Positions 6,595 to 15,981 of a DNA stretch of 22,937 bases are shown here, one piece after another. The stretch's first letter is position 1; each line of letters begins with the position of its first letter. Source of the DNA: Bacteroidota bacterium. GTDB lineage: Bacteria; Bacteroidota; Bacteroidia; Bacteroidales; Dysgonomonadaceae. Location of the stretch: NCBI GenBank assembly GCA_023388315.1, contig JAEWGM010000004.1, positions 1-22,937 of the forward strand, in the 5' to 3' direction. The notes beneath the pieces are model-generated. The model saw only the letters and a list, made by a program, of their open reading frames with translations, searched no databases and was not told the DNA's origin. Both the position numbers and the translations under genes were made by a program.

Positions 6595-8580
6595 ATGAGA
6601 TTAGATTTAAGCTCGCACATTACACTGGAGAGAATTCCTAAAAGGTATTACAAACCCGAAAATGATTTCGAAGAATACAACTTGGCGCGGTTTGAAAAAA
6701 TTCCTACGTCAATTTACGAAGAAACGCAAAGAGCTGCCAAAAAAATTGCCAACAGCATTGTAAAGGCAATGCTTAAAAAACAGGAGAATAACAAACAATT
6801 TGTTTTAGGTATCACCGGGGGTGCCTCGCCACAGCCCATTTACGAAGAATTGGTTAAAAAGCACAAGGAAGAGAACATAAGTTTTCACAATTTGGTTGTG
6901 TTCAACACCTATGAGTTTTATCCTGTGGCCGATTCATCTTTTAGCAATATGCAGTTGTTGAGAGAAACTTTTTTGGATCAGATTGATATTTCTCCGGAAA
7001 ACATATTTTCACCCGATGCCTCAATCGAAAAAGACCTTATCTCCGAAAATTGCGAAGAATATGAAGAAAAACTTCGCAAAATGGGCGGATTGGATTATTT
7101 GTTGCTTGGCTTGGGTAGTAAAGGAAACTTAGGTTTTAATATGCCGGGTAGCAACTTGCACTCGCAAACCCGATTGGTGATGCTCGATGGCGATTCAAGA
7201 AAAGACATCGCTTCCAATTACACATCGCTTGATAAAGTGCCCGTAAGCGCCATTACAATGGGGCTTTCGGATATGATGGATGCCAAAAAAATTGTATTAA
7301 TCGCGTGGGGCGAACAAAAAGCCGCCAGCATTAAAGAAATTGTGGAAGGCCCTGTAACCGATATGGTTCCCGGCTCGTTGCTGCAAACGCATCCCGAAGC
7401 AAAAATCTATATCGATTTGTCTGCCGCTTCGGAACTTACGCGCATCAGCCATCCTTGGTTGGTAACCAATTGTGAATGGACCAACAAACTCATTCGTCGT
7501 GCCATTGTGTGGCTATGCGGCGTGGTGGACAAACCCATCCTCAAGCTCACAAACAAAGATTACAACGATAACGGCTTAAGCGAACTCGTTACGCTTTACG
7601 GCTCGGCATATAACGTGAATATCAAGATTTTCAATGATTTGCAACACACCATTACCGGCTGGCCCGGCGGAAAGCCCAATGCCGATGACACGCACCGTCC
7701 GGAAAGGGCGAAACCGTATCCCAAAAGGGTCATTATCTTTAGCCCACATCCCGATGATGATGTGATTTCGATGGGTGGAACCTTCCAACGATTGGTAAAT
7801 CAAGGGCACGAAGTGCACGTAGCTTATCAGGTATCGGGAAATATTGCCGTGGGCGATGAAGAAGTAATTCGCTACGTATCGGTGTTAAACAGCCTGCGCA
7901 AGCAATTCGATCCGTCTAATAACGAAATGCTCGAAAAATATGAAGGCATTAAAAACTATTTGTTGTACGAAAAAACGCAAGACGACATCGACACGCCGGA
8001 TGTGCTTTTCATTAAAGGGCGCATCAGAAGAGAAGAAGCCCGTTCGGCCGACCGCTACATCGGCTTACCCGAAGAAAACGTTCACTTCTTAGACCTTCCA
8101 TTCTACGAAACGGGTAAAGTGAAAAAAGACCCCATTTCGGAAAAAGATGTTCATATTGTGAAAGATTTCATCGAAACCATTAAGCCGCACCAAATTTATG
8201 TGGCCGGCGACTTGGCCGACCCGCACGGAACGCACAAAGTGTGTTTAGATACTATTTTGGCGGCGGTGGATTTAATGAAAGAAGATGCTTGGTTCAAAGA
8301 TTGCCGCATTTGGATGTATCGGGGTGCTTGGATGGAGTGGAGCATAGACCACATTGAAATGGCTGTGCCCCTCTCGCCCGAAGAACTGCGTCAGAAACGG
8401 AACGCCATTTTGCGCCACCAATCGCAAATGGAAAGCGCGCCGTTTTTAGGTGACGATGAACGCTTGTTCTGGCAACGATCGGAAGACCGCAACCGCGCCA
8501 CTGCCGATATGTACTGGAAACTGGGCCTTGCCTCCTACGAAGCCATTGAGGCGTTTGTAGAATACATTCCGGTGAAATAA
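6595..8580 (+). CDS. NagB-like (inactive deaminase fold) fused to PIG-L/LmbE deacetylase domain
   Basis: This 661-residue fusion matches the Bacteroides proteins annotated as glucosamine-6-phosphate deaminase-like (BT_0258 type). Residues about 40-290 align with E. coli NagB, including the phosphate-loop region ITGGASP at 73-79. However, the catalytic positions Asp72, Asp141, His143 and Glu148 of E. coli NagB correspond to Tyr106, Lys176, Asn178 and Met183 here; only Glu73 (E107) is kept. Residues about 375-661 form a PIG-L/LmbE domain with the metal motif HPDDD (385-389) and a DPHGTH segment (542-547). It is a candidate Zn-dependent N-acetyl-sugar deacetylase. The N-terminal half may bind a sugar phosphate without deaminating it. 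The neighbouring POT-type transporter suggests uptake of an amino-sugar-containing substrate, which is inference. Confidence 0.88.
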   Translation: MRLDLSSHITLERIPKRYYKPENDFEEYNLARFEKIPTSIYEETQRAAKKIANSIVKAMLKKQENNKQFVLGITGGASPQPIYEELVKKHKEENISFHNLVVFNTYEFYPVADSSFSNMQLLRETFLDQIDISPENIFSPDASIEKDLISENCEEYEEKLRKMGGLDYLLLGLGSKGNLGFNMPGSNLHSQTRLVMLDGDSRKDIASNYTSLDKVPVSAITMGLSDMMDAKKIVLIAWGEQKAASIKEIVEGPVTDMVPGSLLQTHPEAKIYIDLSAASELTRISHPWLVTNCEWTNKLIRRAIVWLCGVVDKPILKLTNKDYNDNGLSELVTLYGSAYNVNIKIFNDLQHTITGWPGGKPNADDTHRPERAKPYPKRVIIFSPHPDDDVISMGGTFQRLVNQGHEVHVAYQVSGNIAVGDEEVIRYVSVLNSLRKQFDPSNNEMLEKYEGIKNYLLYEKTQDDIDTPDVLFIKGRIRREEARSADRYIGLPEENVHFLDLPFYETGKVKKDPISEKDVHIVKDFIETIKPHQIYVAGDLADPHGTHKVCLDTILAAVDLMKEDAWFKDCRIWMYRGAWMEWSIDHIEMAVPLSPEELRQKRNAILRHQSQMESAPFLGDDERLFWQRSEDRNRATADMYWKLGLASYEAIEAFVEYIPVK

Positions 8581-8602
8581 CGTTTGGCAAAAGTGATTTT
8601 TA

Positions 8603-8635
8603 AAAAAAAGAAGCAACCAATTTGCTTCTTTTTTT
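8603..8635 (+). terminator. Rho-independent terminator after the NagB-like/PIG-L gene
   Basis: AAAAAAAGAAGCAA, loop ccaat, TTGCTTCTTTTTTT is a perfect 14-bp stem ending in a T-run, 22 bases after the stop codon. Its A/T symmetry makes it potentially bidirectional. Confidence 0.85.
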
Positions 8636-8677
8636 GTTATACGAGAATATGCACCTCACTTTTAATTCTTTGCAAGT

Positions 8678-9445
8678 ATGAAAACGAAAACATTCACAAA
8701 AATATTTTTTATGGGTATGATGGCTCTCACACTCTCATTTAACAGCTATTCTCAAGGAAAACACGTCACCTATCATGTAGATAATGAAGCCTACGAAGGC
8801 TATTTCGTTCAACCCAACCGCGCCGATGCGGAAAAAGCGCCATTGGTGCTGCTTCTTCACGATTGGGATGGCTTAACGGAATATGAAATAGAGCGATCGC
8901 TTATGCTCGCGCGGGAAGGATACCAAGTTTTCGCTGCCGACCTTTTCGGCAAAGGCATTCGTCCTACCGAAAATAAAGACAAGGCGCAGCACACGGGCGA
9001 GTTGTATAAAGACAGAGAGAAACTTCGTCGTTTAATGACCGGCGCCTTAGAGAGCGCGAAACAAAACGGCGCGCATGCCGATAAGGTGGTAGCTATGGGG
9101 TATTGTTTTGGTGGCGCGGCGGCCTTAGAATTAGCCCGTTCAGGCACAGATATTGCAGGTTTTGCTTCTTTCCACGGTGGCTTGGGAACACCCGAAGGGC
9201 AAAGCTATAGGCAGACAAAAGGTAAAATCATTATTTTCCACGGTACCGCAGATACGGCCATTACCATGCAAGATTTTGCGGCTTTGGCCGAAGAATTGGA
9301 AGAAGCAAACGTCCCCAACGAAATGATTACTTACGGCGGAGCACCTCACGCGTTCACCGTTTTTGGCTCGGAAAGCTATCGCTTTGAAGCGGATACACAC
9401 TCGTGGCAACGATTTTTGAAATTTCTTACAGAAGTGACAAGATGA
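8678..9445 (+). CDS. Secreted dienelactone hydrolase family alpha/beta-hydrolase
   Basis: This 255-residue protein starts with a signal peptide (about residues 1-26: Lys-rich start, hydrophobic core, end SYSQ), so it is exported. The mature part is an alpha/beta-hydrolase of the dienelactone hydrolase family. The nucleophile is Cys143 in GYCFGG, with Asp192 in HGTADT and His224 in APHAFTV completing a Cys-Asp-His triad. Substrates in this family range from dienelactones to small esters; none can be assigned here. It lies between a strong terminator upstream and a 140-base gap downstream, so it is probably monocistronic. The start codon has no Shine-Dalgarno sequence. An ATTCTTTG sequence ends only five bases before ATG, so a near-leaderless transcript is possible but weakly supported. 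Confidence 0.9.
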   Translation: MKTKTFTKIFFMGMMALTLSFNSYSQGKHVTYHVDNEAYEGYFVQPNRADAEKAPLVLLLHDWDGLTEYEIERSLMLAREGYQVFAADLFGKGIRPTENKDKAQHTGELYKDREKLRRLMTGALESAKQNGAHADKVVAMGYCFGGAAALELARSGTDIAGFASFHGGLGTPEGQSYRQTKGKIIIFHGTADTAITMQDFAALAEELEEANVPNEMITYGGAPHAFTVFGSESYRFEADTHSWQRFLKFLTEVTR

Positions 9446-9585
9446 ATGGGCGGGTAGCTATTGGGTGTTAGCTTTTGGCTGCAAAATAATAGAGAGTTAA
9501 ACGCTGTGAAACCCAAATTTCCCTTAATTAATATATGTGTAATTAAAAAAAAGTTGTATATTGTGAACCCTTACAAAATTGACCT

Positions 9586-9975
9586 ATGTCAAAAGAAAAA
9601 TATCATATTGAATTTTTAATGGGAAGTGCCAGTCAAAACAGCCTGTGGCGAATGATAAGCAAAATAGACGGCCTTTCGGAATGGTTTGCCGATGAAGTAT
9701 CGATGGACAGTTCCGAAACAATTTACACCTTTTCGTGGGGAAAATCGCAAAACCAAGCAGAAATCGTTTCAAAAAAACCACAAATATGCATCCGATACAA
9801 ATGGATGGACGACAGCGAAGACGTTTATTTTGAATTTATTTTGCATAAACTTGACCTCTCGGGTGATATGACCCTTGAAATAACCGATTTTGCCGAACCC
9901 GAGGACAAGAGCGATGCCATTTCCCTTTGGGAAACTCAGGTAGAAGAATTAAAAAGAAAATTAGGCGTGTACTAA
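9586..9975 (+). CDS. START-like domain protein (SRPBCC/AHSA1-like fold)
   Basis: This 129-residue cytosolic protein resembles the small single-domain START-like proteins of Bacteroidota. It opens with a beta strand (KYHIEFLMGS), then a helix and the segment WFADEV typical of the AHSA1-like group, alternating strands (TYTFSWG, ICIRYKW, VYFEFIL, MTLEITD) and a C-terminal amphipathic helix ending LKRKLGVY. Such folds bind hydrophobic ligands or client proteins, but the specific role is unknown. It has no signal peptide or catalytic motif. It is 140 bases after the dienelactone hydrolase gene and 100 bases before the LptF/LptG-type gene, whose own promoter candidate lies between them. Confidence 0.8.
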   Translation: MSKEKYHIEFLMGSASQNSLWRMISKIDGLSEWFADEVSMDSSETIYTFSWGKSQNQAEIVSKKPQICIRYKWMDDSEDVYFEFILHKLDLSGDMTLEITDFAEPEDKSDAISLWETQVEELKRKLGVY

Positions 9976-10033
9976 TCTGTACCTCTTTCATTATCTTCAC
10001 ACATAAAAACCGTAAATCTCGTTCCAATTTTAT

Positions 10034-10041
10034 TATCTTTG
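10034..10041 (+). promoter_or_regulatory. Candidate -7 box for the lptFG-ribBA-rmuC-kbl-tdh operon
   Basis: TATCTTTG followed by CA is an exact -7 match, 34 bases before the ATG of the first gene. The -33 element is not evident at the expected spacing. The next terminator on this strand is at 17160-17196, so it could serve five genes. Confidence 0.45.
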
Positions 10042-10075
10042 CAATAAAATTGATGTTGTGTTTTCAGCTGCATAA

Positions 10076-12022
10076 ATGACAGGAAAAATCCACATAAAAC
10101 GCTTATACGGTTATATCTTAAAAACATTTATTCCGCTTTTTCTGATGACTTTTGCCATATGCCTTTTTTTGGTGTTGATGCAATTTTTATGGAAATATGT
10201 GGAAGACATGGTGGGCAAGGGCCTTGGAATAAACGTAATAGGCGAAATGTTCTTATACGCCGCGCTCACGCTGGTGCCGATGGCTTTGCCGCTATCTATT
10301 TTGCTGGCTTCGCTCATGATTTTTGGGGATATGGGCGAAAGTCTTGAGTTGCTGGCAATAAAATCGGCAGGCATACCACTGTTGCGCATTATGCGGCCGC
10401 TCATTATTTTTATTTTCGCCGTGAGCGTGGGCACATTTTTCTTCCAAAACAATGCCTTGCCAAAAATAAATGCCAAGTTTTTCTCGTTGCTTATATCCAT
10501 TCGGCAGGCATCGCCTGAGTTGGATATTCCGGAAGGCGTTTTCTACAAAGGAATAGACGGATACAACGTGTATGTGGAACGCAAAGACCAAAAAACCGGC
10601 ATGCTCTACGATGTGCTTATTTACGACATAGGAAAAGGCTTCAACGAAACTTCCACCACCATTTGCGATTCGGCGGAAATGAGTATGGCGGAAGATAAAA
10701 CCATGCTCATTTTCACTATGTACAGCGGGCAGCGGTTTCAAAACTTTACGGAAGGAACGGGCGACAGAACGGCCGATCAATCGAAGTTTTATGCACGCGA
10801 GAGTTTCGATAAAAAAACAATGATGATTCCCTACGATGCCAACTTCAACCGAATGGGCGAGGAGGTTATCGAAGGAAGTTCGCAAGCGAATTACGTGTCT
10901 AAGAATCTGTCGCAATTGATGTTTTCCATCGACTCCATGAAGCTGGTAATTGACAGCGTAAACGTGGTGGACAGGAAACTAATGCGCGAATACTCTTACC
11001 TGAGTTTCAGAAATTCTTATCCCGCAAATCAACGAGACTCCCTTATCGCTGCCGCGCCAATTGGCACGACGCCAAATCCCGATTCACTTTTTCTAGCGAA
11101 AGACCTGATGGAACAGTCGTCCATTTTGCAAGGCGCTTACAATAAGGCCGAAAACAACAGCAGCGAGTTCATGTTCCGCTCTATGAACAAAACCACCACG
11201 CAACGCACATTGAATTTAAATTGGATTGAGTGGCATCGCAAATTCACCATTCCTTTTGCCTGTTTGGTGTTCTTTTTCATTGGCGCGCCGCTGGGCTCCA
11301 TTGTGCGCAAAGGGGGTATTGGCACGCCCATTGTTATTTCGGTGGTGTTGTTTATTATTTATTACATCCTCGATAATGTGGGCCGTAAAATGGCGCGCGA
11401 TGGTGTTTGGGACCACTGGGTGGGAATGTGGTTTAGCGCGATGATTTTGCTGCCACTGGGCATTTTCCTTACCTACAAGGCAATGAACGACTCTGTGATT
11501 CTGAATATTGATACGTATTTCAGTTTCTTCAGGAAACTGTTGTTTATTCGCGAGAAACGGAAATATCCGGTAAAAAGTGTGGTAATTGACACGCCGCCTT
11601 ATGCCGAGATATCGGATTCGTTCCATGCGCTTTCCATTGAGATAGACAGTTATCTACAACAATACGGAAGGCTGCCCTACAAAACATTTTGGACAAACAC
11701 CGAATACGAAAATAAATTAAAAAACATCAAGAGCAAGCTCGAGGTTATTCTCGGGCAAGTATCCAATTCCCGCGATGTGGAAGAATTGGCCAAAGCCGAA
11801 GAATTTCCGGTGTTAATCAATCACATTCGGCCTTTTAGAGCAAATTCCAACTTGGCGAAGGCCTGTATGTACGTTTTCCCTGTGGGAATGATTTTTAAAC
11901 TGTTCTCCTGGCCTTTCGAGGCACGAATTAGAAAAGACCTGCAAGCCATAAAACGCTTAAGTGCAGAATTAAACGATATTATTAAAAGTGAACAACATAC
12001 CGATGTTGTTGCAACAGCATAA
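10076..12022 (+). CDS. LptF/LptG-family permease (YjgP/YjgQ), lipopolysaccharide export
   Basis: This 648-residue inner-membrane protein of the LptF/LptG family is the membrane half of the LptB2FG ABC transporter, which extracts lipopolysaccharide from the inner membrane and pushes it across the Lpt bridge. Three membrane helices near the N-terminus (about 15-36, 62-85, 103-123) are followed by a large periplasmic domain (about 130-390). Three more helices follow (about 393-412, 418-437, 447-467) and then a cytosolic C-terminal extension of about 180 residues. E. coli LptF and LptG are about 360 residues; the longer form is typical of Bacteroidota. I cannot decide between LptF and LptG. It probably heads the operon; ribBA starts 11 bases after its stop. 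Confidence 0.9.
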   Translation: MTGKIHIKRLYGYILKTFIPLFLMTFAICLFLVLMQFLWKYVEDMVGKGLGINVIGEMFLYAALTLVPMALPLSILLASLMIFGDMGESLELLAIKSAGIPLLRIMRPLIIFIFAVSVGTFFFQNNALPKINAKFFSLLISIRQASPELDIPEGVFYKGIDGYNVYVERKDQKTGMLYDVLIYDIGKGFNETSTTICDSAEMSMAEDKTMLIFTMYSGQRFQNFTEGTGDRTADQSKFYARESFDKKTMMIPYDANFNRMGEEVIEGSSQANYVSKNLSQLMFSIDSMKLVIDSVNVVDRKLMREYSYLSFRNSYPANQRDSLIAAAPIGTTPNPDSLFLAKDLMEQSSILQGAYNKAENNSSEFMFRSMNKTTTQRTLNLNWIEWHRKFTIPFACLVFFFIGAPLGSIVRKGGIGTPIVISVVLFIIYYILDNVGRKMARDGVWDHWVGMWFSAMILLPLGIFLTYKAMNDSVILNIDTYFSFFRKLLFIREKRKYPVKSVVIDTPPYAEISDSFHALSIEIDSYLQQYGRLPYKTFWTNTEYENKLKNIKSKLEVILGQVSNSRDVEELAKAEEFPVLINHIRPFRANSNLAKACMYVFPVGMIFKLFSWPFEARIRKDLQAIKRLSAELNDIIKSEQHTDVVATA

Positions 12023-12033
12023 AACAATTTGAA

Positions 12034-13254
12034 ATGCAAGAAAAATTCACGTTAGACCCCATTGAAGACGCCATTGAAGAAATTAGGAAGGGTAATTTTA
12101 TTATTGTTGTGGATGATGAAGACCGCGAAAACGAAGGCGATCTCATCATCGCGGCGGAATGCGTTACGCCCGAAAAAATAAACTTTTTGGAAACACACGC
12201 CCGCGGGCTCATTTGCGCGCCGGTAACCAAAGAACGTGCCGAGGAGTTGGATTTGCCCATGATGGTAACCAACAACACGTCCGTTCACGCCACGCCGTTC
12301 ACGGTTTCCATCGATTTGCTCACCCACGGTTGCACCACAGGCATTTCGGCATACGACCGCGCACAAACAATCCTCGCGCTTACGCGCCGGGAAACCGCGC
12401 CCGAAGATTTCGGCCGCCCCGGGCATATTTTCCCGTTGCGCGCCCAATCAAAAGGCGTTTTACGACGCGCCGGGCACACCGAAGCCACCATCGATTTCGC
12501 ACGTCTCGCCGGGCTGTATCCCGCCGGCGCATTGGCCGAAATTAAAAACGAAGACGGCTCCATGGCCCGCTTGCCGCAGTTAATGGAAATGGCCAAAAAA
12601 TTCAACCTCAAAATAGTTTCCGTGGCGGCGCTCATTAAATATCGCCTGCAAACGGAATCGCTCATTGAGCGCGGAGAAGAAATAAAACTGCCTACGCAAT
12701 ACGGCGATTTCAGAATGGTGCCTTTCCTGCAAAAAGCCACCGGGCAAGAGCACGTGGCGCTCATTAAAGGCGAGTGGGAGGAAAACGAATCCATTCTTGT
12801 GCGTATGCACTCCTCGTGCATCACCGGCGACATTTTCGGTTCCATGCGGTGCGAGTGTGGCGAACAGTTGCATCGGGCACTTCAACTTATTGAAAAAGAG
12901 GGAAAAGGAATTCTTGTTTATCTCAATCAAGAAGGCCGTGGAATTGGTTTAATGGCTAAAGTATCGGCTTACAAATTGCAGGAAGCCGGCATGGACACCG
13001 TGGACGCCAACCTGCACCTCGGTTATCAGGCCGATGAACGCGATTATGGCGTGGGCGCACAAATTCTGTCCAGTTTAGGCGTAAATAAAATGCGGTTGAT
13101 GACCAACAACCCCACCAAACGCATCGGTTTGGAGTCGTATGGCTTGGAAGTGGTGGAAAATATCCCTCTCGAAATCACGCCCAACAAATACAACGAGTTT
13201 TATATGGAAACCAAAAAAAACCGAATGGGCCACGTGTTGCGTGGAATAAAATAA
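12034..13254 (+). CDS. ribBA: RibBA: 3,4-dihydroxy-2-butanone 4-phosphate synthase / GTP cyclohydrolase II
   Basis: This 406-residue bifunctional enzyme catalyses the two entry reactions of riboflavin synthesis: ribulose 5-phosphate to dihydroxybutanone phosphate plus formate, and GTP to the pyrimidine precursor. The N-terminal RibB domain (about 1-205) has the acidic loop DDEDRENEGD at 27-36 and the late motif HTEATID. The C-terminal RibA domain (about 210-406) has the zinc ligands Cys262, Cys273 and Cys275 (SSC...RCECG), the QEGRGIGL loop and a NNPTKRIGL segment. Both halves look intact. No FMN riboswitch is possible in the 11-base gap before it, so expression follows the upstream permease gene. 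rmuC follows after 8 bases. Confidence 0.96.
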   Translation: MQEKFTLDPIEDAIEEIRKGNFIIVVDDEDRENEGDLIIAAECVTPEKINFLETHARGLICAPVTKERAEELDLPMMVTNNTSVHATPFTVSIDLLTHGCTTGISAYDRAQTILALTRRETAPEDFGRPGHIFPLRAQSKGVLRRAGHTEATIDFARLAGLYPAGALAEIKNEDGSMARLPQLMEMAKKFNLKIVSVAALIKYRLQTESLIERGEEIKLPTQYGDFRMVPFLQKATGQEHVALIKGEWEENESILVRMHSSCITGDIFGSMRCECGEQLHRALQLIEKEGKGILVYLNQEGRGIGLMAKVSAYKLQEAGMDTVDANLHLGYQADERDYGVGAQILSSLGVNKMRLMTNNPTKRIGLESYGLEVVENIPLEITPNKYNEFYMETKKNRMGHVLRGIK

Positions 13255-13262
13255 AGAGTTAA

Positions 13263-14759
13263 ATGGATATATTGTATCTTTTCATTGCATTGCTTGTAGG
13301 CGGAATTCTCGCGGCCATCATTGTTTCGCTCTCTATGAAAACCAAAATGGTTTCCAAACGGGAGCATAATGATGTGTTGGAGAAAAACAATTCGCTCAAC
13401 ACGGAACTGGTTGTTTTCAGAGAGCGCGTTTCCGCGATGCAGGAAGATGAATCGGCATACAAATCGGAAATCACAGCGCATCAACAAAAAATTGAGGAAC
13501 TAAGAACAAATATTCAAGAATTTGAGCGAAATATTTCCACCATTACCGCCAATTTAAACGCGGCGAACGACACCATTAAAAACCAATTGGATGATATCGG
13601 ACAATATAAAACAGATTTAAAACAAAAAACCGAAGAATACAACGAAATCAATAAATCGCTAGCATCGTTCACGGCCGATAACAAGGCGTTGATGGAAAAA
13701 CTCGAAAATCAAAAAACCGAAATGGAAGAATTGCGCAAACAATTCAATATGGAATTCGAGAATATCGCGTCGAAAATTTTAGATGAGAAAAGCGAGAAAT
13801 TCACCAAGCTCAACAAAGATAATTTAGATGGCATCTTGAAACCATTGGGCGAAAACATCGATTCTTTCCGAAAAAAAGTGGAAGAAGTGTATGTGAACGA
13901 GGCGAAAGAACGATTTTCATTGGGGCAGGAGGTGAAAAACCTGCGCGAATTGAACGACCGCTTAAGCGCCGAAGCCAACAACCTGACTAACGCGCTCAAA
14001 GGCAGTTCCAAAACGCAGGGCGATTGGGGACAGATGATTTTGGAAAACATCCTCGAACGCTCCGGATTGACGCTGAACCGCGAATATTTTGTGCAGGAAT
14101 ACCTGAAAGATGTGGATGGGAATTACCTCAAAAACGAAGACGGATCGCGCATGCAACCCGACGTTATCATTGCCTACCCCGATGACCGAAAGGTAATTAT
14201 CGACTCAAAAGTTTCGCTCACGGCTTATGCAAACTACGTTGCCAGCGACGATACGGACGAACAGAAGCGCTTTATTCGCGAACACCTTCGCTCCGTGCGC
14301 AAACACATTGATGAACTGAGCCGCAAAAGCTATCAGGATTATGCCGCCACGTTGGATTTTGTGATGATGTTCATCCCCAACGAACCGGCTTACTTGCTGG
14401 CATTGCAGCACGAAGAAACTTTGTGGCAATACGCCTATGAGAAAAAAATATTGCTCATCAGCCCTACCAATTTAATTGCCGCGTTGAAATTAATTGTGGA
14501 TTTGTGGAAACGCGAATACCAAAATCGCAACGCGATGGAAATTGCCGAACGCGGCGCGGCGCTTTACGATAAATTTGTGAACTTTGTGGATTCGTTCACC
14601 GATATCGACAAACACTTAGACCGAGCGAGAAACAGTTACGAAACTGCGTTTAAAAAGCTCTCATCGGGTAGGGGAAACCTAGTTGGACAAGCCGAAAAAC
14701 TGCGGGAACTGGGCGTGAAAACGAAAAAACAATTGCCGCAATCATTATTGGAAGAATAA
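13263..14759 (+). CDS. rmuC: DNA recombination protein RmuC homologue
   Basis: This 498-residue protein has an N-terminal membrane anchor (about residues 2-24) and a long coiled coil (about 30-165) rich in Glu, Lys, Asn and Gln. The RmuC domain (about 170-480) contains GDWGQMILENILERSGL, a PDVIIAYPDDRKVIIDSKVS stretch and a late GRGNLVGQAEKLRELG segment. Family members limit inversions and other rearrangements between repeats, and the domain is related to restriction-type nucleases; the DSKVS motif fits that fold. Length is usual. It begins 8 bases after ribBA and ends 18 bases before kbl, so it is internal to the operon. Confidence 0.94.
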   Translation: MDILYLFIALLVGGILAAIIVSLSMKTKMVSKREHNDVLEKNNSLNTELVVFRERVSAMQEDESAYKSEITAHQQKIEELRTNIQEFERNISTITANLNAANDTIKNQLDDIGQYKTDLKQKTEEYNEINKSLASFTADNKALMEKLENQKTEMEELRKQFNMEFENIASKILDEKSEKFTKLNKDNLDGILKPLGENIDSFRKKVEEVYVNEAKERFSLGQEVKNLRELNDRLSAEANNLTNALKGSSKTQGDWGQMILENILERSGLTLNREYFVQEYLKDVDGNYLKNEDGSRMQPDVIIAYPDDRKVIIDSKVSLTAYANYVASDDTDEQKRFIREHLRSVRKHIDELSRKSYQDYAATLDFVMMFIPNEPAYLLALQHEETLWQYAYEKKILLISPTNLIAALKLIVDLWKREYQNRNAMEIAERGAALYDKFVNFVDSFTDIDKHLDRARNSYETAFKKLSSGRGNLVGQAEKLRELGVKTKKQLPQSLLEE

Positions 14760-14777
14760 AATTAAAGATAATAGACT

Positions 14778-15968
14778 ATGTACGAAAAAATGCAAAAACA
14801 CTTGCAAAGCCAGTTAGCCGAAATTAAAGAGGCCGGGCTTTACAAAAACGAACGAATTATTGTTACGCCCCAAAAGGCGGAAATTAAAGTAAAATCGGGA
14901 CAAGAAGTGCTGAACTTTTGTGCCAACAACTACCTTGGCCTGTCGGACAATAAACACTTAATCGATGCCGCGAAAAAAGCACTCGATGAACGCGGATACG
15001 GCATGTCGTCCGTGCGCTTTATTTGCGGAACGCAAGACCTGCACAAAGAGTTGGAAGCCACCATCAGCAAGTTTTTCAAAACGGAAGATACCATTTTGTA
15101 CGCCGCTTGTTTTGATGCCAATGGCGGGCTTTTTGAGCCGTTGTTTACGGCTGAAGACGCCATCATTTCTGATGAGTTAAATCATGCTTCCATTATTGAT
15201 GGCGTGCGCCTTTGCAAAGCAAAACGGTATCGTTACGCCAATGCCGATATGGCCGATTTGGAAGCCAAACTGAAAGAAGCGCAGGCTCAACGGTTCCGCA
15301 TTATCGCTACCGACGGTGTGTTCTCGATGGATGGAAACGTGGCTCCCATAGATAAAATTATGGAGCTGGCCGAAAAATATGACGCGTTGGTAATGATTGA
15401 CGAAAGTCACTCCGCCGGCGTGGTGGGAAAAACCGGCCGCGGCGTTACCGAACTCTATAATTGTTTAGGCAAAGCCGAAATTATAACCGGAACACTGGGA
15501 AAAGCTTTTGGCGGAGCCATTGGCGGGTTTACCACTGGCCGCAAAGAAATCATCGATATGCTGCGCCAGCGCTCTCGTCCTTATTTGTTCTCCAATTCCA
15601 TTCCGCCGTTGGTTGCGGCCGCGGGAGTTAAAGCGTTTGAATTGCTTCAGGAATCGAACGACTTGCAAGACAAACTGCACGAAAATGTGGATTATTTCTT
15701 AGCAAAAATGAAAGAAGCGAATTTCGATATTAAACCCACACAATCAGCCATTTGCGCGGTTATGTTGTACGATGCCAAACTTTCGCAAGAGTTCGCGGCT
15801 GAACTGCTCGATGAAGGAATTTACGTAACCGGTTTCTATTATCCGGTGGTGCCCAAAGAACAAGCCCGCATTCGGGTGCAACTCTCCGCCGGACACACGC
15901 GCGAGCATTTGGATAAAGCCATCGCGGCATTCATCAAAATAGGTAAAAAACTCAATGTAATACAATAA
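14778..15968 (+). CDS. kbl: Glycine C-acetyltransferase (2-amino-3-ketobutyrate CoA ligase)
   Basis: This 396-residue PLP enzyme of the alpha-oxoamine synthase group cleaves 2-amino-3-ketobutyrate with CoA to glycine and acetyl-CoA, the second step of threonine catabolism. The PLP lysine is Lys242 in GTLGKAFGG. The DESHSAGVVG stretch holds the Asp and His that contact the cofactor, and SDELNHASIIDG precedes it. A long N-terminal arm opens with NFCANNYLGLS. Length is close to E. coli Kbl (398). The assignment over 8-amino-7-oxononanoate synthase or serine palmitoyltransferase is supported by tdh, the first enzyme of the same pathway, directly downstream. Confidence 0.95.
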   Translation: MYEKMQKHLQSQLAEIKEAGLYKNERIIVTPQKAEIKVKSGQEVLNFCANNYLGLSDNKHLIDAAKKALDERGYGMSSVRFICGTQDLHKELEATISKFFKTEDTILYAACFDANGGLFEPLFTAEDAIISDELNHASIIDGVRLCKAKRYRYANADMADLEAKLKEAQAQRFRIIATDGVFSMDGNVAPIDKIMELAEKYDALVMIDESHSAGVVGKTGRGVTELYNCLGKAEIITGTLGKAFGGAIGGFTTGRKEIIDMLRQRSRPYLFSNSIPPLVAAAGVKAFELLQESNDLQDKLHENVDYFLAKMKEANFDIKPTQSAICAVMLYDAKLSQEFAAELLDEGIYVTGFYYPVVPKEQARIRVQLSAGHTREHLDKAIAAFIKIGKKLNVIQ

Positions 15969-15981
15969 TGTCGAGAGCCTG

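Noticed and set aside
9524..9546. Inverted repeat TTAATTA...TAATTAA upstream of the START-like gene
   Set aside because: All-AT 7-base arms in an AT-rich spacer are easily due to chance, and no promoter element of good quality is placed around it.
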